64,000 bases of DNA from Prorocentrum cordatum (GCA_963575745.1 CAUYUJ010022392.1:1402215-1466214); one strand, 5' to 3'; shown: positions 12,207-22,688, numbered from the stretch's first letter. The notes: generated by a model from the sequence alone, not told the origin. Numbers and translations: made by a program.

Positions 12207-12366
12207 CGAGGAGGAGGAGGAGGAGGAGGAGGAGGAGGAGGAGGAGGAGAAGGAGGAGGGGGAGGAGGAGGAGGAGGAGGAGGAGGAGGAGGAGGAGGAG
12301 GAGGAGGAGGAGGAGGAGGAGGAGGAGGAGGAGGAGGAGGAGGAGGAGGAGGAGGAGGAGGGGGAG
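12207..12366. repeat. (GGA)n array
   Basis: About 160 bp of nearly pure GGA. Confidence 0.96.
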
Positions 12367-12849
12367 GCGCCACCGAAGTCGAATCGAATCAGAGGCGTCG
12401 AAGGGAGCCCTGCTCGTGCGCCGCGGCAAGGGAGGCCCTCGTCCAGGCCTGGGCCTCCCAGGAGCGCAGACGCAGCCCCAGCAAGGAGACGAACTCTGTA
12501 CACCGACGCTTTTTCCGGCGCTGCACTGAAACTTGCGCAGGGAGCAGGGTCCTGGTGTGCACGGGATCCTGGGGTATACACTTTTCATAACTCGTAGAGC
12601 TTCCCTTAGCTAGTTATAGCTGGAAGCTAAGAGTAATTCCGGCGCGCTGGAGAGCTAGTTGGCAAGAAAAATCTCGACGGAACTTTTGGTGACTTTTGCT
12701 CGGTTGAAAATTTCGTTCTCGAAATTTGAACATTCGTTAGAGCTCTAGTATTTTTTCCCGTGATATTCGATCTTATTCCCGCTCTCCATCTTGATCTCAG
12801 CTCGATCGGGTAACTTTGAAGGCCAAAAAGCACTCTGGCGGGATCGGCC

Positions 12850-13560
12850 GTTTCGAGTCATCTTGATATGCGCTGACGGTTTTCTGAACATAACTCGAGC
12901 TCTAGGGCAGCTACAGAGCTGGTAAGCACAGCTAACGCATGCAGAATGATCAGGCGCGTTCGCCTGTTGAACCCAGAGGTCTGAACTCGGTCTGTCAGCC
13001 GAGCTAGGTCCGCAAACCTGTTTGTATTATTCGAGTCAACTTGATACGCGTTGTCGGTATTTTCTACTTAACTCGAGCTGTAGGGCAGCTACAGTGCTGG
13101 TAAGCACTCCTATCGCACTCAGAATGATCAGACGCGTTCGCCTGTTGAATCCATAGGTCTAAACTCGGTCTGCTAGCCGAGCTAGGTCCGCAAACCTATT
13201 CGTATTATTCGAGTCAACTTGATACGCGTTGTCGGTATTTTCTACTTAACTCGAGCTGTAGGGCAGCTTCAGTGCTGGTAAGCACACCTACCGCACTGAG
13301 AATCATCATGCGCGTTCGACTGCTGAATCCAGAGCTCTGAACTCGGTCTGTTGCGCGATCCAGAATCACGAAACTGTTCGTATTCTTCCAGTCATCTTGA
13401 GAGCTACTCTTGGCGTTCTGCACTTAATTCGGGCTGTAGGGAGGCTGCAGGGCGGGTAATCGCAGGAATCGATTCGGAGACATCAGACGCGTCCGTCTGT
13501 CGCATTCAGAGGTCTGAACTCGGTCTGATACTCGAGTTCGGCTGAAAAACTATTCGTTCT
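12850..13560. repeat. ~180-bp tandem repeat, about four copies
   Basis: Copies begin near 12853, 13032, 13211 and 13390 with CGAGTCA(A/T)CTTGAT. Each contains TCGAGCTGTAGGGCAGC, CTGGTAAGCAC, AGAATGATCAG, CGCGTTCGCCTGTTGAA and AACTCGGTCTG. The middle two are nearly identical; the outer ones are diverged. It carries no credible frame. Confidence 0.92.
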
Positions 13561-13599
13561 CTGCAATTTTTTGCGACAGTATATGTTGTCAGGAAGCTC

Positions 13600-13790
13600 T
13601 ACGAGTCCCCCGGCGGTAACAAAGGTTGACGGTTTACCGCCGGCGCCCAGTTGTTCTTCCAGGAATACCAGGAACAAGTAGGGAGAAAGTATACACCACA
13701 CCACCCCGACTTCGTCCCCGACCCTCAAAAAGTCATGGGATTGGCCCGCCACTGGTAGTGTATATGCTCCAGTTTCCGACCCAGGGCCTG
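13600..13790. repeat. Dispersed repeat shared with 21530-21690
   Basis: Segments AGTATACACCACACCAC, CCCCGACCCTC..AAAAAGTC and GCCCGCCACTGGTAGTGTA.ATGCTCCAGTTTCCGACC occur in the same order at 21572-21680. The family is otherwise unknown to me. Confidence 0.7.
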
Positions 13791-13998
13791 TCTCGGAGCG
13801 CGCCCTGGCGGCGATCTTTAGAGTGAGCATCGCTGAACCGATCCCTATCCCCATTCGCGTGGCCTGGGCCCCACTGGCCAGTTAACCCCCCTAGATGGCG
13901 ATACAAACAGTTTCTGCCAGATTTCGAAGGGCGTATCCCCAACTGGGGGGGATGGGGATGGGGATCGGTCAAACAAAACTGATAGGGGAACGAAAAAT

Positions 13999-14165
13999 GG
14001 CATTAACATAAAAACTCCGACTTCCGCATGGATTTCTTGGATCGGCGCTGGGGCCCCCTGGCGGCGCCTCCGGCGCCGCCCCAGGCGCGCTCCGCGCGCC
14101 AGGGAGAGGGGTCGAGCGCCGATCCGAGAAACCCGCGCGGACCTCCGAGTTGTTATGTTTATGCC
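13999..14165. mobile_element. Foldback MITE, GGATTTCTTGGATC family, copy 1
   Basis: Outer arms GGCATTAACATAA/TTATGTTTATGCC, then GGATTTCTTGGATCGGCGCT against AGCGCCGATCCGAGAAACCC, around a GGCGCC-rich centre. This makes a near-complete hairpin of about 165 bp. Other copies: 22546, 30572, 34047, 35204, 38434. Confidence 0.75.
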
Positions 14166-14459
14166 ACTGCTCGTTCCCCTAATCTTGCAGGCGGGCCCAG
14201 CCGTGGCGGCGAGGGCCGCCCAGGAAGCCCAAGAGGAGGCAACGGCCGCAGAGAGGACGCCAGTCGTGCTGCTCTCGCGACGTTGGGGGTCTGGGGGCGT
14301 GGGCCTCCATCTGATAGGTCCTTCAGCTCCGCGATCTGGCCCCTGAGCGTCACCACAGCGACGGGTGAGTCGAGGACTCCATACAGTGCCAAAGCCACAA
14401 CAAAAAACAGCAATACTACTGCTAGCCAGCGTGGACCACAAACTGTGTGTGCGTGTCTG

Positions 14460-14722
14460 TCTAGCAACCTATATGGCGCGATCGATGTGGAACAATACAT
14501 GTGATGCAATATATGTGGGACAATGTATGTGGTGCAACAATTGTGCTGCAATCTATGTCGTGCAACCTATGTGTTGCCATATACGTGGCGCCATCTAGGT
14601 TGTACAATTTACGTTGTGCAATATATGTTGTGCAGTATGTGTGGTCAATAATTGTGATGCAAGATATGTGGTGCAATCTATGCTGTGCAGCCTATGTGGA
14701 GCAACCTATGTGGCAGGCGGCG
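14460..14722. repeat. 16-bp minisatellite (TATGTGGTGCAATCTA)
   Basis: Degenerate tandem units of 16 bp built on TATGTGGTGCAAYCTA, about 16 copies. The Cys/Met-rich frames through it are repeat translations. Confidence 0.88.
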
Positions 14723-14864
14723 ACAGCAGCCACATAGCCGCCAGACCGAAGACACGGGCCAATTCCTAAGAACAGAAACAATGAGCCCTAAGAGCAAGCA
14801 CTGCCGGGGGAATCAGAGGAGGAAGCCGAGTCATAAGAAGAGCCGGCGCAAGCGTAAACTCCCG

Positions 14865-15135
14865 GCCCTGTTGGATCGGCGCTGGACCCCTCCTTCCCTG
14901 GCACGCGCAGCGCGCCAAGGGCGGCGCTGGAAGCGCTGGCAGAAGGGTCCAGCGTCGGTCCGAGGAATCTGTGCGGACGTCAGAGTGTGCATGCTCACGC
15001 AGGCTCTCGCTCATCCAAATCGGGCCCCTGGGCAGCACCGCCCTTGGCACCGCTTCGCCCTCTGGGGAGAGGGGGTCCAGGGCCGATGCAGTAGAACCTC
15101 GCGGGCGTCCGAAAGTTCACGCATATGCCGATGAG
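14865..15135. repeat. Two diverged foldback-element copies
   Basis: GTTGGATCGGCGCTGGACCC...GGGTCCAGCGTCGGTCC (14870-14965) and GCCCTCTGGGGAGAGGG...GGGCGTCCGAAAGTTCACGCATATGCC (to 15130) match the arms of the 14.0-kb element. The next 590 bp (15136-15724) show no supportable gene. Confidence 0.5.
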
Positions 15136-15724
15136 TGTCCTTCGATATCTGGCCCCTGAACGATCGGGCATGGACAGAATCCCTTTTAGCAAAACGTGGT
15201 TTAATGAAAACGACCTCGGGCCCAAACCTGGCGGGCGCAAGCCTGGACAATGAGGGCCGCGGCGCCCTCTCGAGAACCGAAAACGGACACTTCACCAATC
15301 GACGTGTCAGGGTGGGGTTTCTGCCCACACCCGGAACGACACAATGGCAACTGGTGAGGCGAATATTGCTGAACTGAACAGGGGGGCTTCGGTCCGCGAG
15401 CATACCGAAATGCCTCTGCTCAATGATCCTAGCCTCGCTGGCTGCCAGGGTGACGCTCGCGGGCCAGATCGCGGAGCTGAAGGGCCTATCAGATGGAGGC
15501 CCACGCCCCCACACCCCCAGCGTCGCGAGAGCAGCACGACTGGCGTCTTGTCCGCGGCCGTTGCCTCCTCTTGGGTTTCCTGGGCGGCCCTCGCTGCCAC
15601 GGCTGGGCCCGCCTGCAAGATCGTCGCCGGGGCGCGCTCCGAGACAGGCCCTGGGGCCGCGTCTGCGCTTCTGGGAGGCCGAGGTCTGGACTTCAGGGCG
15701 GCGTCGCAAGGACACCACGGCACG

Positions 15725-15925
15725 CGTTTTTTTGTCCCCAGACATCTGGCCGTTCCAATTTTGTGGATGCTTGGGACACGGAGGTCTGGACCACTCCCCC
15801 CAGGGCCATTTCTTTGTTCCGAACCGTTGTTTGACGGCCCGGAAGCCCGGCGAGGCCCCCTGGACCCTGGAGGCCGACAGCGGCCAACAACCGGCCACCT
15901 CTCCCCTGGAAACGACCACCCCTAA
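15725..15925. repeat. Dispersed GGTCTGGACCAC/CGAACCGTT element
   Basis: Shares order and words with 36050-36215 and, inverted, with 38085-38260: GGTCTGGAC, CCCCTCCCC-type run, TTTCTTTGTTCCGAACCGTT, TTTGACGGCCCGG, GGCCCCCTGG. About 180 bp. A transposon origin is likely but its ends are unclear. Confidence 0.5.
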
Positions 15926-15984
15926 AAGTTCTTGTCGTTGTCAAGAGCACCCGCGTGAAACGCCCGATCGGCACCAGCTTCGCG

Positions 15985-17262
15985 AAACAGCAATCTGAGC
16001 ACCGAAACGGCCGAATCGGCAATCTGAGCATCGAAACGCCCCAATCCGCAATCTGAGCACTGAAACGCCCGAATCGGCAATCTGAGCGCCGAAATGGCCG
16101 AATTGGCACTGTGAACACTGAAGCGCCCAGCAAACTGAAACGGCCGATTCGGCAATTTGAGCACCGAAACGCCCCCATCCGCAATCTAAACACCGAAACG
16201 GCTGAATTGGCAATCTGAACACAGAACGCCGGAATCGCAATCTGAGCACCGGACGGAATGCCCGAATCGGCAATCTGAGCACCGAAACGCCCGAATCGGC
16301 AGTCTGAGCGCAGAGGCGCCCGAATCGGCAATCTGAGCACAGAAGCGCCCGAATCGGCAGTCTGAGCGTGGCAATCTGAGCAAACAAACGGCCGAATCGG
16401 AAATCTGAGCACCGAAACGCCTGAATCGGCTATCTGAGCACAATCTGAACACAGCAACACCCGAATCAATAATCTGAGCACCGAAGCGCCCGAATCGGCA
16501 ATCTGAACACCGCAGCGGCCGAATCGGCAATCTGAGCACCGAACAATCCAAAACGGCATTCTGAAGACCAAAGCGCCCACATCGGCAATCTGCGCACTAA
16601 AACTCCCAAATCGGCAATCTGAGCACCGAAACGCGCGAATCTACAATCCGAGCATTGAAACAACCGAATCGGCAATCTGAACACGGAAGCGCCTGAATCG
16701 GCAATCTGAACACCCAAACGCCCCAGTCCGCAATCTGAACACAGAAGCACCCAACTCGTTTCTCTGGACACCGAAACGCCCCAATCAACAATCTGAGCAC
16801 TGAAACGCCCGAATCGGCAATCTGAGCACGGAAGAGCCCCAATCGGCAGACTGAGCGCCGAACGTTCGAACCGGCGGCAATCTGTGCGCCGAAACGCCCG
16901 ACTCGGCAATCCGAGCACTGAACCGCCCGAGTCCACATTCCCACGGAGCGCCCGACTCTGCAACCTGACTGGACTGCCTGCGTCGGCAATCTGAGCGCCG
17001 AAGCGCCCGAATCGGCAAGCTGAGCGCCGAAACGCCCAAATCCACAATCTGAACGCAGAAACGCCAGGGTCGAAAATCTGAGCACTGAAACGCTCTTGGG
17101 CATCGAGACGCCCCAATCAGCAATTTGGGCGCTGACGCGCCCGAATCGGCAATCTGAGCGCCGAAGCGCCCGAATCGGCAATCTGAGCACGGAGGCGCCC
17201 GGATCGGCAATCTGCTCACCGAAGCGGCCGAATCGGCACTCTGCGCGCCGAAGCGCCCCGCG
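15985..17262. repeat. 29-bp tandem array, about 44 units
   Basis: Unit AATCTGAGCACCGAAACGCC followed by CGAATCGGC, 29 bp, repeated with point variants for about 1.28 kb. Because 29 is not a multiple of three, all three minus-strand frames give Cys/Arg-rich repeats (e.g. RFGRFGAQIADSGVSVL). I read these as translations of the array, not proteins. Confidence 0.95.
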
Positions 17263-17301
17263 ACGCTACGACGCGACGCGCAGACAATGCGCGCGCGAAG
17301 C

Positions 17302-18010
17302 TCAAGTGGATTGCCGGTCGCCCGGTTGATCCTCCCGGGCGAAGAAACTGGTCAATCCAAACGCTGATGATTGCGAAGAACTGGGCGCAAGTGTTTGCAC
17401 TTCTTTGGGGCGCCGTGCTGGAAGAGCCCCGCGATGCTGGTTTATGCGGTTATAAGCAACCCATTCGTTCGTGCCTGGCACGGGCCCGTCGACGCCCACG
17501 CCAGCGCGAGTAGGCGCGCGAATGCTATCAATATTGACAACAGCCACGGTTTTGCCATAGATTTTCGCGAAGACGACCGAGACCAAGTCGTTCGCGCAAT
17601 CGTCTGTCAACACTTTTTGGGCACGTTGCTTCACTGTGCGCCCGCGCTCAGCAGCTGCCGCTAGGGTTCGCGGGTCCACCTCGTCTACCACGCGGGCCCC
17701 TACGCGTGAAATGCCGTCGCTTGTAATTCTTAGTTTTCGCAGGGTGCGGCACGAACAATGCCCATCCATAAAAGTAGTTGGGCCGCAACGCCTGCCATGC
17801 GGAGCCAGCGCTTCATCTAGCTGCTCATTAATCATTTCAACTACCTTTGGCTCTTGGGCTAGATCTGCCGCGGGCCGCTGACGGGCCGCGCTTGCTGCGG
17901 AACCAGTCTTCTGAATCAGCGGCGCGTCATCTGAGTCGACGTCGCTGGAGCTTGAACTCGCCCGGCCGTCACTCGCGTCGGACTCGTCTTTCTGCGCGTC
18001 CTCGGGATGC
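17302..18010 (-). CDS. Unrecognised coding exon, acidic linker plus conserved-looking domain
   Basis: On the minus strand a continuous frame begins after a possible 3' splice site (AGTAG then CATCCCGAG, about 18008). It first encodes an acidic Ser-rich linker (ASSSSSDVDSDDAP), then a soluble-looking segment (EMINEQLDEALAPHGRR, TFMDGHCSCRTLRKL, VLTDDCANDLVSVVF, NEWVAYNRINQH). There is no low complexity after the linker. It is probably the 3' exon of the same gene as the fragments at 18228-18536 and 18645-19364, on the same strand. A frame runs to 17302 next to the 29-bp array, so the C-terminus may have been replaced by repeat DNA. I recognise no family; an inactivated transposase-like gene is possible. 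Confidence 0.4.
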
Positions 18011-18227
18011 TACTCTTCAGTTTGTAGTTGGCGGCGGTAAACTATCAAAGACCGCTTAAGATGCAAGATTCGATTGCTCTTGGGGGGGCGTGTGAAACTG
18101 CGGCTGACGCCAGTCCAACACTCGCACCACCCGTGGCGAAAAAAACGCTCCTTTTTCGAAAACCCAGGCAAATCCAAGCACGCGTCTTCGCTCCGAAGCC
18201 TCTACCGTAATCTCCGCCAGCATGCTC

Positions 18228-18536
18228 TCAGCAGTTCAGATCGTTTCGCTGAGAGTCGTTGCGCGATGTGTTCCCCTTTGCTTTGGGGATCGGAATCTTA
18301 GACATTTCCAGCTGTCGGCGCGCTTCTGGCGCTACTACTGCTGGGATTATTCCTTGGGCGCTCGCTTGGCACTCTGCTGAAGCTCCCGCGAAAGTTGCCA
18401 ACTCCTGCCAGACAGAAACAACGCGTTTGTCCAATTCTGCATTGATTCTCCACGTCGATTCGGGCCATCGAACTGCAAGCCCTGATTCAACCACGCACCA
18501 TTTCCACATATTTAGATCGCTGCCCATGTTCTTCAA
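18228..18536 (-). CDS. Unrecognised coding segment
   Basis: The minus-strand frame contains GLAVRWPESTWRINAELDK and VVSVWQELATFAGASAE, a normal-looking amphipathic composition unlike the surrounding repeats. It lies between two other plausible minus-strand segments, which suggests one intron-containing gene running 19.36 to 17.3 kb. No start codon, domain or splice pair can be fixed. Confidence 0.35.
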   Translation of the reverse strand: MKNMGSDLNMWKWCVVESGLAVRWPESTWRINAELDKRVVSVWQELATFAGASAECQASAQGIIPAVVAPEARRQLEMSKIPIPKAKGNTSRNDSQRNDLNC

Positions 18537-18644
18537 CGCTCCATTGATTGATTATCCTAAGCTTGTCGTTATACTATCGGAGGTCACCCATTCTATATAA
18601 TGGCTTACCGTCTGGATTCGATCGAACAAATGCGGAAGGCCGGC

Positions 18645-19364
18645 CTATTCGGATCCTCGGTCGGGCACAACCGAACACGAGGGGTCCAGCATTGTCAACT
18701 GTACATTGTCGTTGCATGTTGCGTCTGCGCTGAGGGCACGTTGCACTCGCAAAGTTCCGGGGAGGAAACGCCGAGCACCTTGGACCACGGGGAATGCCGC
18801 TGCTACTTGGAATATGTAGCTCTCGAATTTCACAGGTCGCGCCGGGACGCCGTAGCGAACCCGTCTCCGATGTGGCCCCCAAGTAATGTCGACACTGCGC
18901 TCTCCGTCAGCAATTGTTGGCAATTTCTGCTGTTGCCACGCAACTGAGATTTGTAATTTGCTCCACATTGGCGATGCTGTGCCGTCGCAGATCTTCAGCT
19001 CTCGCGCCGTTTTGCCGACGCCAGTCCCTTCCAACCAGTGTGCATGTATTTTGATAGATGTGACCAAACCCAACTTGTTTTGGCTTCCCTCAAAAAGTGT
19101 TCCACTGAAATCGACGGAATGGTGCACTTGACAACGGGCGCATCTGGCTGAAGCTCCTTTAGTTGCCTGGCTTGTTCTTTGACTGGGCCTTAGAGTAGGA
19201 TGAGAAGCATGGCAGTCGCAGTGTCCTAGCGGACGGACAACCCCTGCAGATAGGAGGTCCGGAAGGAGGTCAGCCTCTTTCCTATCGTCTAGGTGTTGCA
19301 AAAGTTCAGGAAGTCTTAGACGCGAGCAGCGGTAGAAACCCACTGACCGCGGTGCATCCTGCAC
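18645..19364 (-). CDS. Unrecognised coding segment with CxxC zinc-ribbon-like motif
   Basis: The first half of this minus-strand frame reads CARCQVHHSVDFSGTLFEGS, followed by a GTGVGKTARELKIC segment and MWSKLQISVAW. The order C-x2-C, S-x3-GT-x-F-x-GS, then a helix-turn-helix-like stretch resembles the N-terminal part of IS1595/ISXO2-type transposases, which have spread in some eukaryotes. That is a resemblance only: I cannot place the DDE catalytic residues downstream. The second half (after about 18880) becomes Arg/Pro-rich and may lie outside the true exon. Confidence 0.3.
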   Translation of the reverse strand: MQDAPRSVGFYRCSRLRLPELLQHLDDRKEADLLPDLLSAGVVRPLGHCDCHASHPTLRPSQRTSQATKGASARCARCQVHHSVDFSGTLFEGSQNKLGLVTSIKIHAHWLEGTGVGKTARELKICDGTASPMWSKLQISVAWQQQKLPTIADGERSVDITWGPHRRRVRYGVPARPVKFESYIFQVAAAFPVVQGARRFLPGTLRVQRALSADATCNDNVQLTMLDPSCSVVPDRGSE

Positions 19365-19619
19365 AGGAATCGTCGGCGGTGGTCATGACACAGAAGGCTC
19401 GGCTGGAAGTGGGACGAGTCGACGTGCGGGTGACTCTGGCCCCAATTGTGGTGATGCCTCTAGCGCAGGCTGCGACGGAGCAGAACAACCTTTGCCGAAT
19501 AATGCATTGACATATCCTTCATGGGTCGCAAGCTGGTCGAACAGCAGTTCTGAAAGACGAGGCAAAGCACAATACGGGCAATATGTTAAGCTCCAGAGGT
19601 GGGCCATCGTGCTACGGAG

Positions 19620-20262
19620 AACGGCGTGGAATCTACCCAGGATCCTCCCAGAATCTACCCAGGATCCTCCCAGAACGGACACAGGATCCTCCCATAATCG
19701 ACCCAGGGTCCGTTCAGAATGTTCTCAGGATCCTCCCAGAATCGACCCAGGATCCTTTCAAAATCCGCCCAGAATCGACCCAGGATCCATTCAGAATCCT
19801 CCCTGAATGGACTCAGGATCCTCTGAGGATCCTCACAGAATCGACCCAAGATTCTCTCAGAATCCGCCCCGAATCGACTGTGCCTGTCAGGATCCTCTCG
19901 GGGTCCTCCCAGGATCCTCACAGAATCGACCCAGGATCCGTTCAGAATCCTCCCAGAATCGACCCAGGATCCTCTCAGAATCCGACAGGGAATCGACCAG
20001 GATCCCCTCAGAATCCGCGCAGAATCGACCCAGGGTCCTCTCAGGATCCTTTCGGGGTCCTCTCAGATTCTCTCAGAACCCTCTCAGGATCCTTTCAGGG
20101 TCCTCTCAGAACCCTCTCAGAATCCTCCCAGGGTCCTTTCAGAATCCTCTCAGAATCCTCTCGGGCTCCACTCAGAATCCGCTCAGAATCCTTTCATGAT
20201 CCTGTCTGAACCTCTCGGGATCCTCTCAGAATCCTCTCGGGATCCGATCGCTATTCTACGTT
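19620..20262. repeat. 11-bp tandem array rich in GGATCC
   Basis: Units of 11 bp alternate between GGATCCTCCCA and GAATCGACCCA with point variants, about 58 units. The array contains many BamHI-type GGATCC sites. The plus-strand 208-codon frame (repeats of QDPPRIDPGS) is the array read in frame, not a gene. Confidence 0.95.
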
Positions 20263-20695
20263 GGGGTCTTTAGACGAGGCCACAGTGGTACTTTACACTG
20301 GGCCAGAAACCTTTAGAAGCGGTGTTCCTCTACAGAGGAGTGGACAAGTCTAAACGACCAATTTTTTCGGTCGACGGTTTTGAACCCCAAAGCCCGCCGC
20401 TCCGTTTTCTCTGGCTCGTCGGATCTCTGGGTCACCACGCGGGCCCCTTGCTCACTGGGACCTCCGGGGGCCAGTTGGCGACCAGCAGCTGGGCCCACGG
20501 ACCAGGGGAGGGGAGCCGGGGGGAGAAGGGGGCCACCAGCGGCGCGCCGAGGGGTGAAGGAGAGAGGAGGCAGGCCCTGTCACGACGAGGCGCACAAGGA
20601 CCCCAAATCCTTTGGGAGGCGACCCGACTTCAGGAGGGCCAGGGACATCAGGGATGACGGGATGCGAAAAAGGGGACGTCAATGAGGTCACGTCT
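20263..20695. other. No gene or clear repeat seen
   Basis: GC-rich unique sequence between the 11-bp array and the foldback at 20.70 kb. Short frames occur on both strands with no recognisable motif. Confidence 0.4.
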
Positions 20696-20697
20696 GC

Positions 20698-20906
20698 CTT
20701 AGGAGGCTTGCAAATTGGCACCAACACCAACACCGGGGTCTGCCTCAACCAGGGGAAGCTGATCCTAGATGTTGGTGCTTGTGGCAATCTTTCGGCCACC
20801 TTGGGAGCCCGAATATTACCACCATCACCGAGATCGGGATCAGCTTCACCCGGTGGAGGCACACCGCTGATATTGGTGTTGGTGTCAACCTCTAGGCCTC
20901 CGATTC
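20698..20906. repeat. Foldback element with CACCAACACCAA arms
   Basis: The left arm (AGGCTTGCAAATTGGCACC, AACACCAACACC, GTCTGCCTCAACC, GGGGAAGCTGATCC) is matched inverted by the right arm (GGATCAGCTTCACCC, GGTGGAGGCACACC, GATATTGGTGTTGGTGTC, AACCTCTAGGCCT). Arms are about 62 bp with roughly 85 bp between them. Confidence 0.8.
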
Positions 20907-20944
20907 CTTGCATTATCAGGTTGAGGGATCATGTTGCCCCCGAT

Positions 20945-21075
20945 GATCTCAGAAGGCTCGAGGGCTTCTCGGAAGCCCTCCGGCCTTCTGAGAAGCCCTG
21001 CGGCTTCGGAGAGAGCTCCGAAAAGCTTCTCGGGAGGCCCGAGGCCCCCGAGGCACGGCCCGAAAGCCCAGGCTT
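20945..21075 (+). repeat. CTTCTGAGAAG palindromic repeat, diverged copy
   Basis: Multiple CTTCTGAGAAG, GGCTTCTCGGAAGCC and GAAGGCTCGAGGGCTTCT palindromes. It belongs loosely with the element at 32544-32741 but lacks that element's full order. Confidence 0.5.
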
Positions 21076-21374
21076 GCGACTTCGCGAGTTTGTTGTCGCG
21101 GCTTCTCGAGCTGGGGGTCAGAACCCAAACTTGATTCGTTCGTAGAATCTATGAAAAATTGCGTCGAATCATCCGCATATCTACGAAAGACCCGCCTCCT
21201 CTGCCTTCCCCCCTGGAGCGCGCCGCCAAGGTCACGTAGGGAACCGACCTCTATACACCGACGGTTCTTTTTCTTGTTGCGGCCCTGCACTGAAGAGTGC
21301 ACAGGGTAGCGTCGGAAATATAAAATTAAAGAGGACGAAGCCCCATTGGAGGGCTGTTACGCTGGAGTGGGCCT

Positions 21375-21470
21375 CAAGTTAAGCGGGACTATACTAAGCC
21401 GGATTAAGCGGGATTAAGCTGGATTTGGCCGGATTGAGCGGGATTAAGCCCGAGTAAGCCGGATCTCGGA
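21375..21470. repeat. GGATTAAGC(C/G) short tandem repeat
   Basis: Decamer-like GGATTAAGCS units with gaps. Confidence 0.8.
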
Positions 21471-21529
21471 ACAGGGCAAAATCCCAATTTGACCTCCCAG
21501 GAGTTGCATCCGAATCTACGAAATCCTGG

Positions 21530-21690
21530 TGTATACATGTTTCGCTGCTTCCCCAGGAAAGCGGGGAAATAAGTATACAGTACACCACACCACTCCGACG
21601 TCGCCCCGACCCTCTTAAAAAGTCGGGGGAATGAAAAACAGCCCGCCACTGGTAGTGTACATGCTCCAGTTTCCGACCAAGAACTCGGGG
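21530..21690. repeat. Dispersed repeat shared with 13.6-13.8 kb
   Basis: Contains AGTATACAGTACACCACACC, CCCCGACCCTCTTAAAAAGTC and CCGCCACTGGTAGTGTACAT in the same order as 13680-13785. A TGTATACATG at 21530 may mark an end. Confidence 0.7.
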
Positions 21691-21811
21691 GCCCACGTTG
21701 CCAACCAAAGCTCGGGCAGAGGATCGACTACAGAATTGGTCTTCCCCGAAATGGCTCTCGTCGGGTCATTCGACGCACGTTTCGTATACTTTGCGTCCCC
21801 CTCCCATTCTC

Positions 21812-22102
21812 CTCCTCCTCCTCCTCCTCCTCCTCCTCCTCCTCCTCANNNNNNNNNNNNNNNNNNNNNNNNNNNNNNNNNNNNNNNNNNNNNNNNNNNN
21901 NNNNNNNNNNNNNNNNNNNNNNNNNNNNNNNNNNNNNNNNNNNNNNNNCTCCTCCTCCTCCCCCTCCTCCCCCTCCTTCTCCTCCTCATCCTCCGCCTCC
22001 TCCTCCTCCTCCGCCTCCTCCTCCTCCTCCTCCGCCTCTTCCTCCTCCGCCTCCTCTTCCTTTCGCGCCTCCTCCTCCTCCTCCTCCTCCTCCTTCCGGT
22101 GC
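21812..22102. repeat. (CCT)n array containing an assembly gap
   Basis: CCT repeats from 21812 run into 100 N (21849-21948), then CCT/CTT repeats continue to about 22100. The gap is most simply a collapsed microsatellite of unknown length. Confidence 0.95.
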
Positions 22103-22224
22103 TCACTGGCAGAGCCGCCGCGCCAGCGATCCGGCGCCACCGGGCGGCGACGAGGCCCCCGTTTGCGCGACGCAGCCTGGGCTGCGGCGGCCAAGGCTGG
22201 CCCTGCCAGAGGAGACCTGGGAGG

Positions 22225-22312
22225 GGGAGGAGGAGAAGGGGGAAGAGGAGGAGGAGGAGGAGGAAGAGGAGGAGGAGGAGGAGAAGGAGGAGAAGGAGGA
22301 GGATGAGGAAGG
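22225..22312. repeat. (GGA)n array
   Basis: Interrupted GGA/GAA triplets, opposite in strand sense to the CCT array just upstream. The two could pair as a long hairpin across 21.8-22.3 kb. Confidence 0.9.
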
Positions 22313-22545
22313 GCAGGTAGAGGGGGGCTGGCCTTGCCAGAGGAGACCTGACAGAGGAGACCAGAGCGAGGGGGGGGAACTTCGAGGTTCGCGCTTCGAG
22401 GTTCGAGGGTTTCGGGCGTGGTCGTAGTTTCTCGGCGGTCTTCCGCCCTCGGGATACGTTCCAGCGGCTGCGCCTCGCCGAGATCGTTCCAGGGATGCTC
22501 GGATCGTCCCGAACGGCTTAGAATTTCGAGTGGAGAAGAAAAAAA

Positions 22546-22688
22546 GGCATGAACTTAAACTTCATGCGCTCCGCACGGATTTCTTGGATCTGCGCTGTAC
22601 CCCTTCTCTGGCGCGCGGAGCCGGAGGCGCCGCCAGGGAGAGCCCAGCGCAGATCCAAGAAATCTGAGCGGAACGACAAACATTAATT
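22546..22688. mobile_element. Foldback MITE, GGATTTCTTGGATC family, copy 2
   Basis: Arms GGATTTCTTGGATCTGCGCT and AGCGCAGATCCAAGAAATCT around a short GGCGCC-rich centre; outer ends GGCATGAACTTAAAC and CATTAATTC. Confidence 0.75.

Noticed and set aside
15922-17219. Cys-rich repeat proteins on the minus strand
   Set aside because: The 29-bp array gives similar Cys/Arg-rich repeats in all three frames, so the pattern comes from the DNA repeat.
15985-17262. Possible CRISPR array because of the regular 29-bp repeats
   Set aside because: Repeats are contiguous with no unique spacers, there are no cas genes, and the genome is eukaryotic.
19583-20209. A 208-codon repeat protein (QDPPRIDPGS-like)
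   Set aside because: It is the 11-bp array read in frame; all three plus-strand frames give the same peptide.
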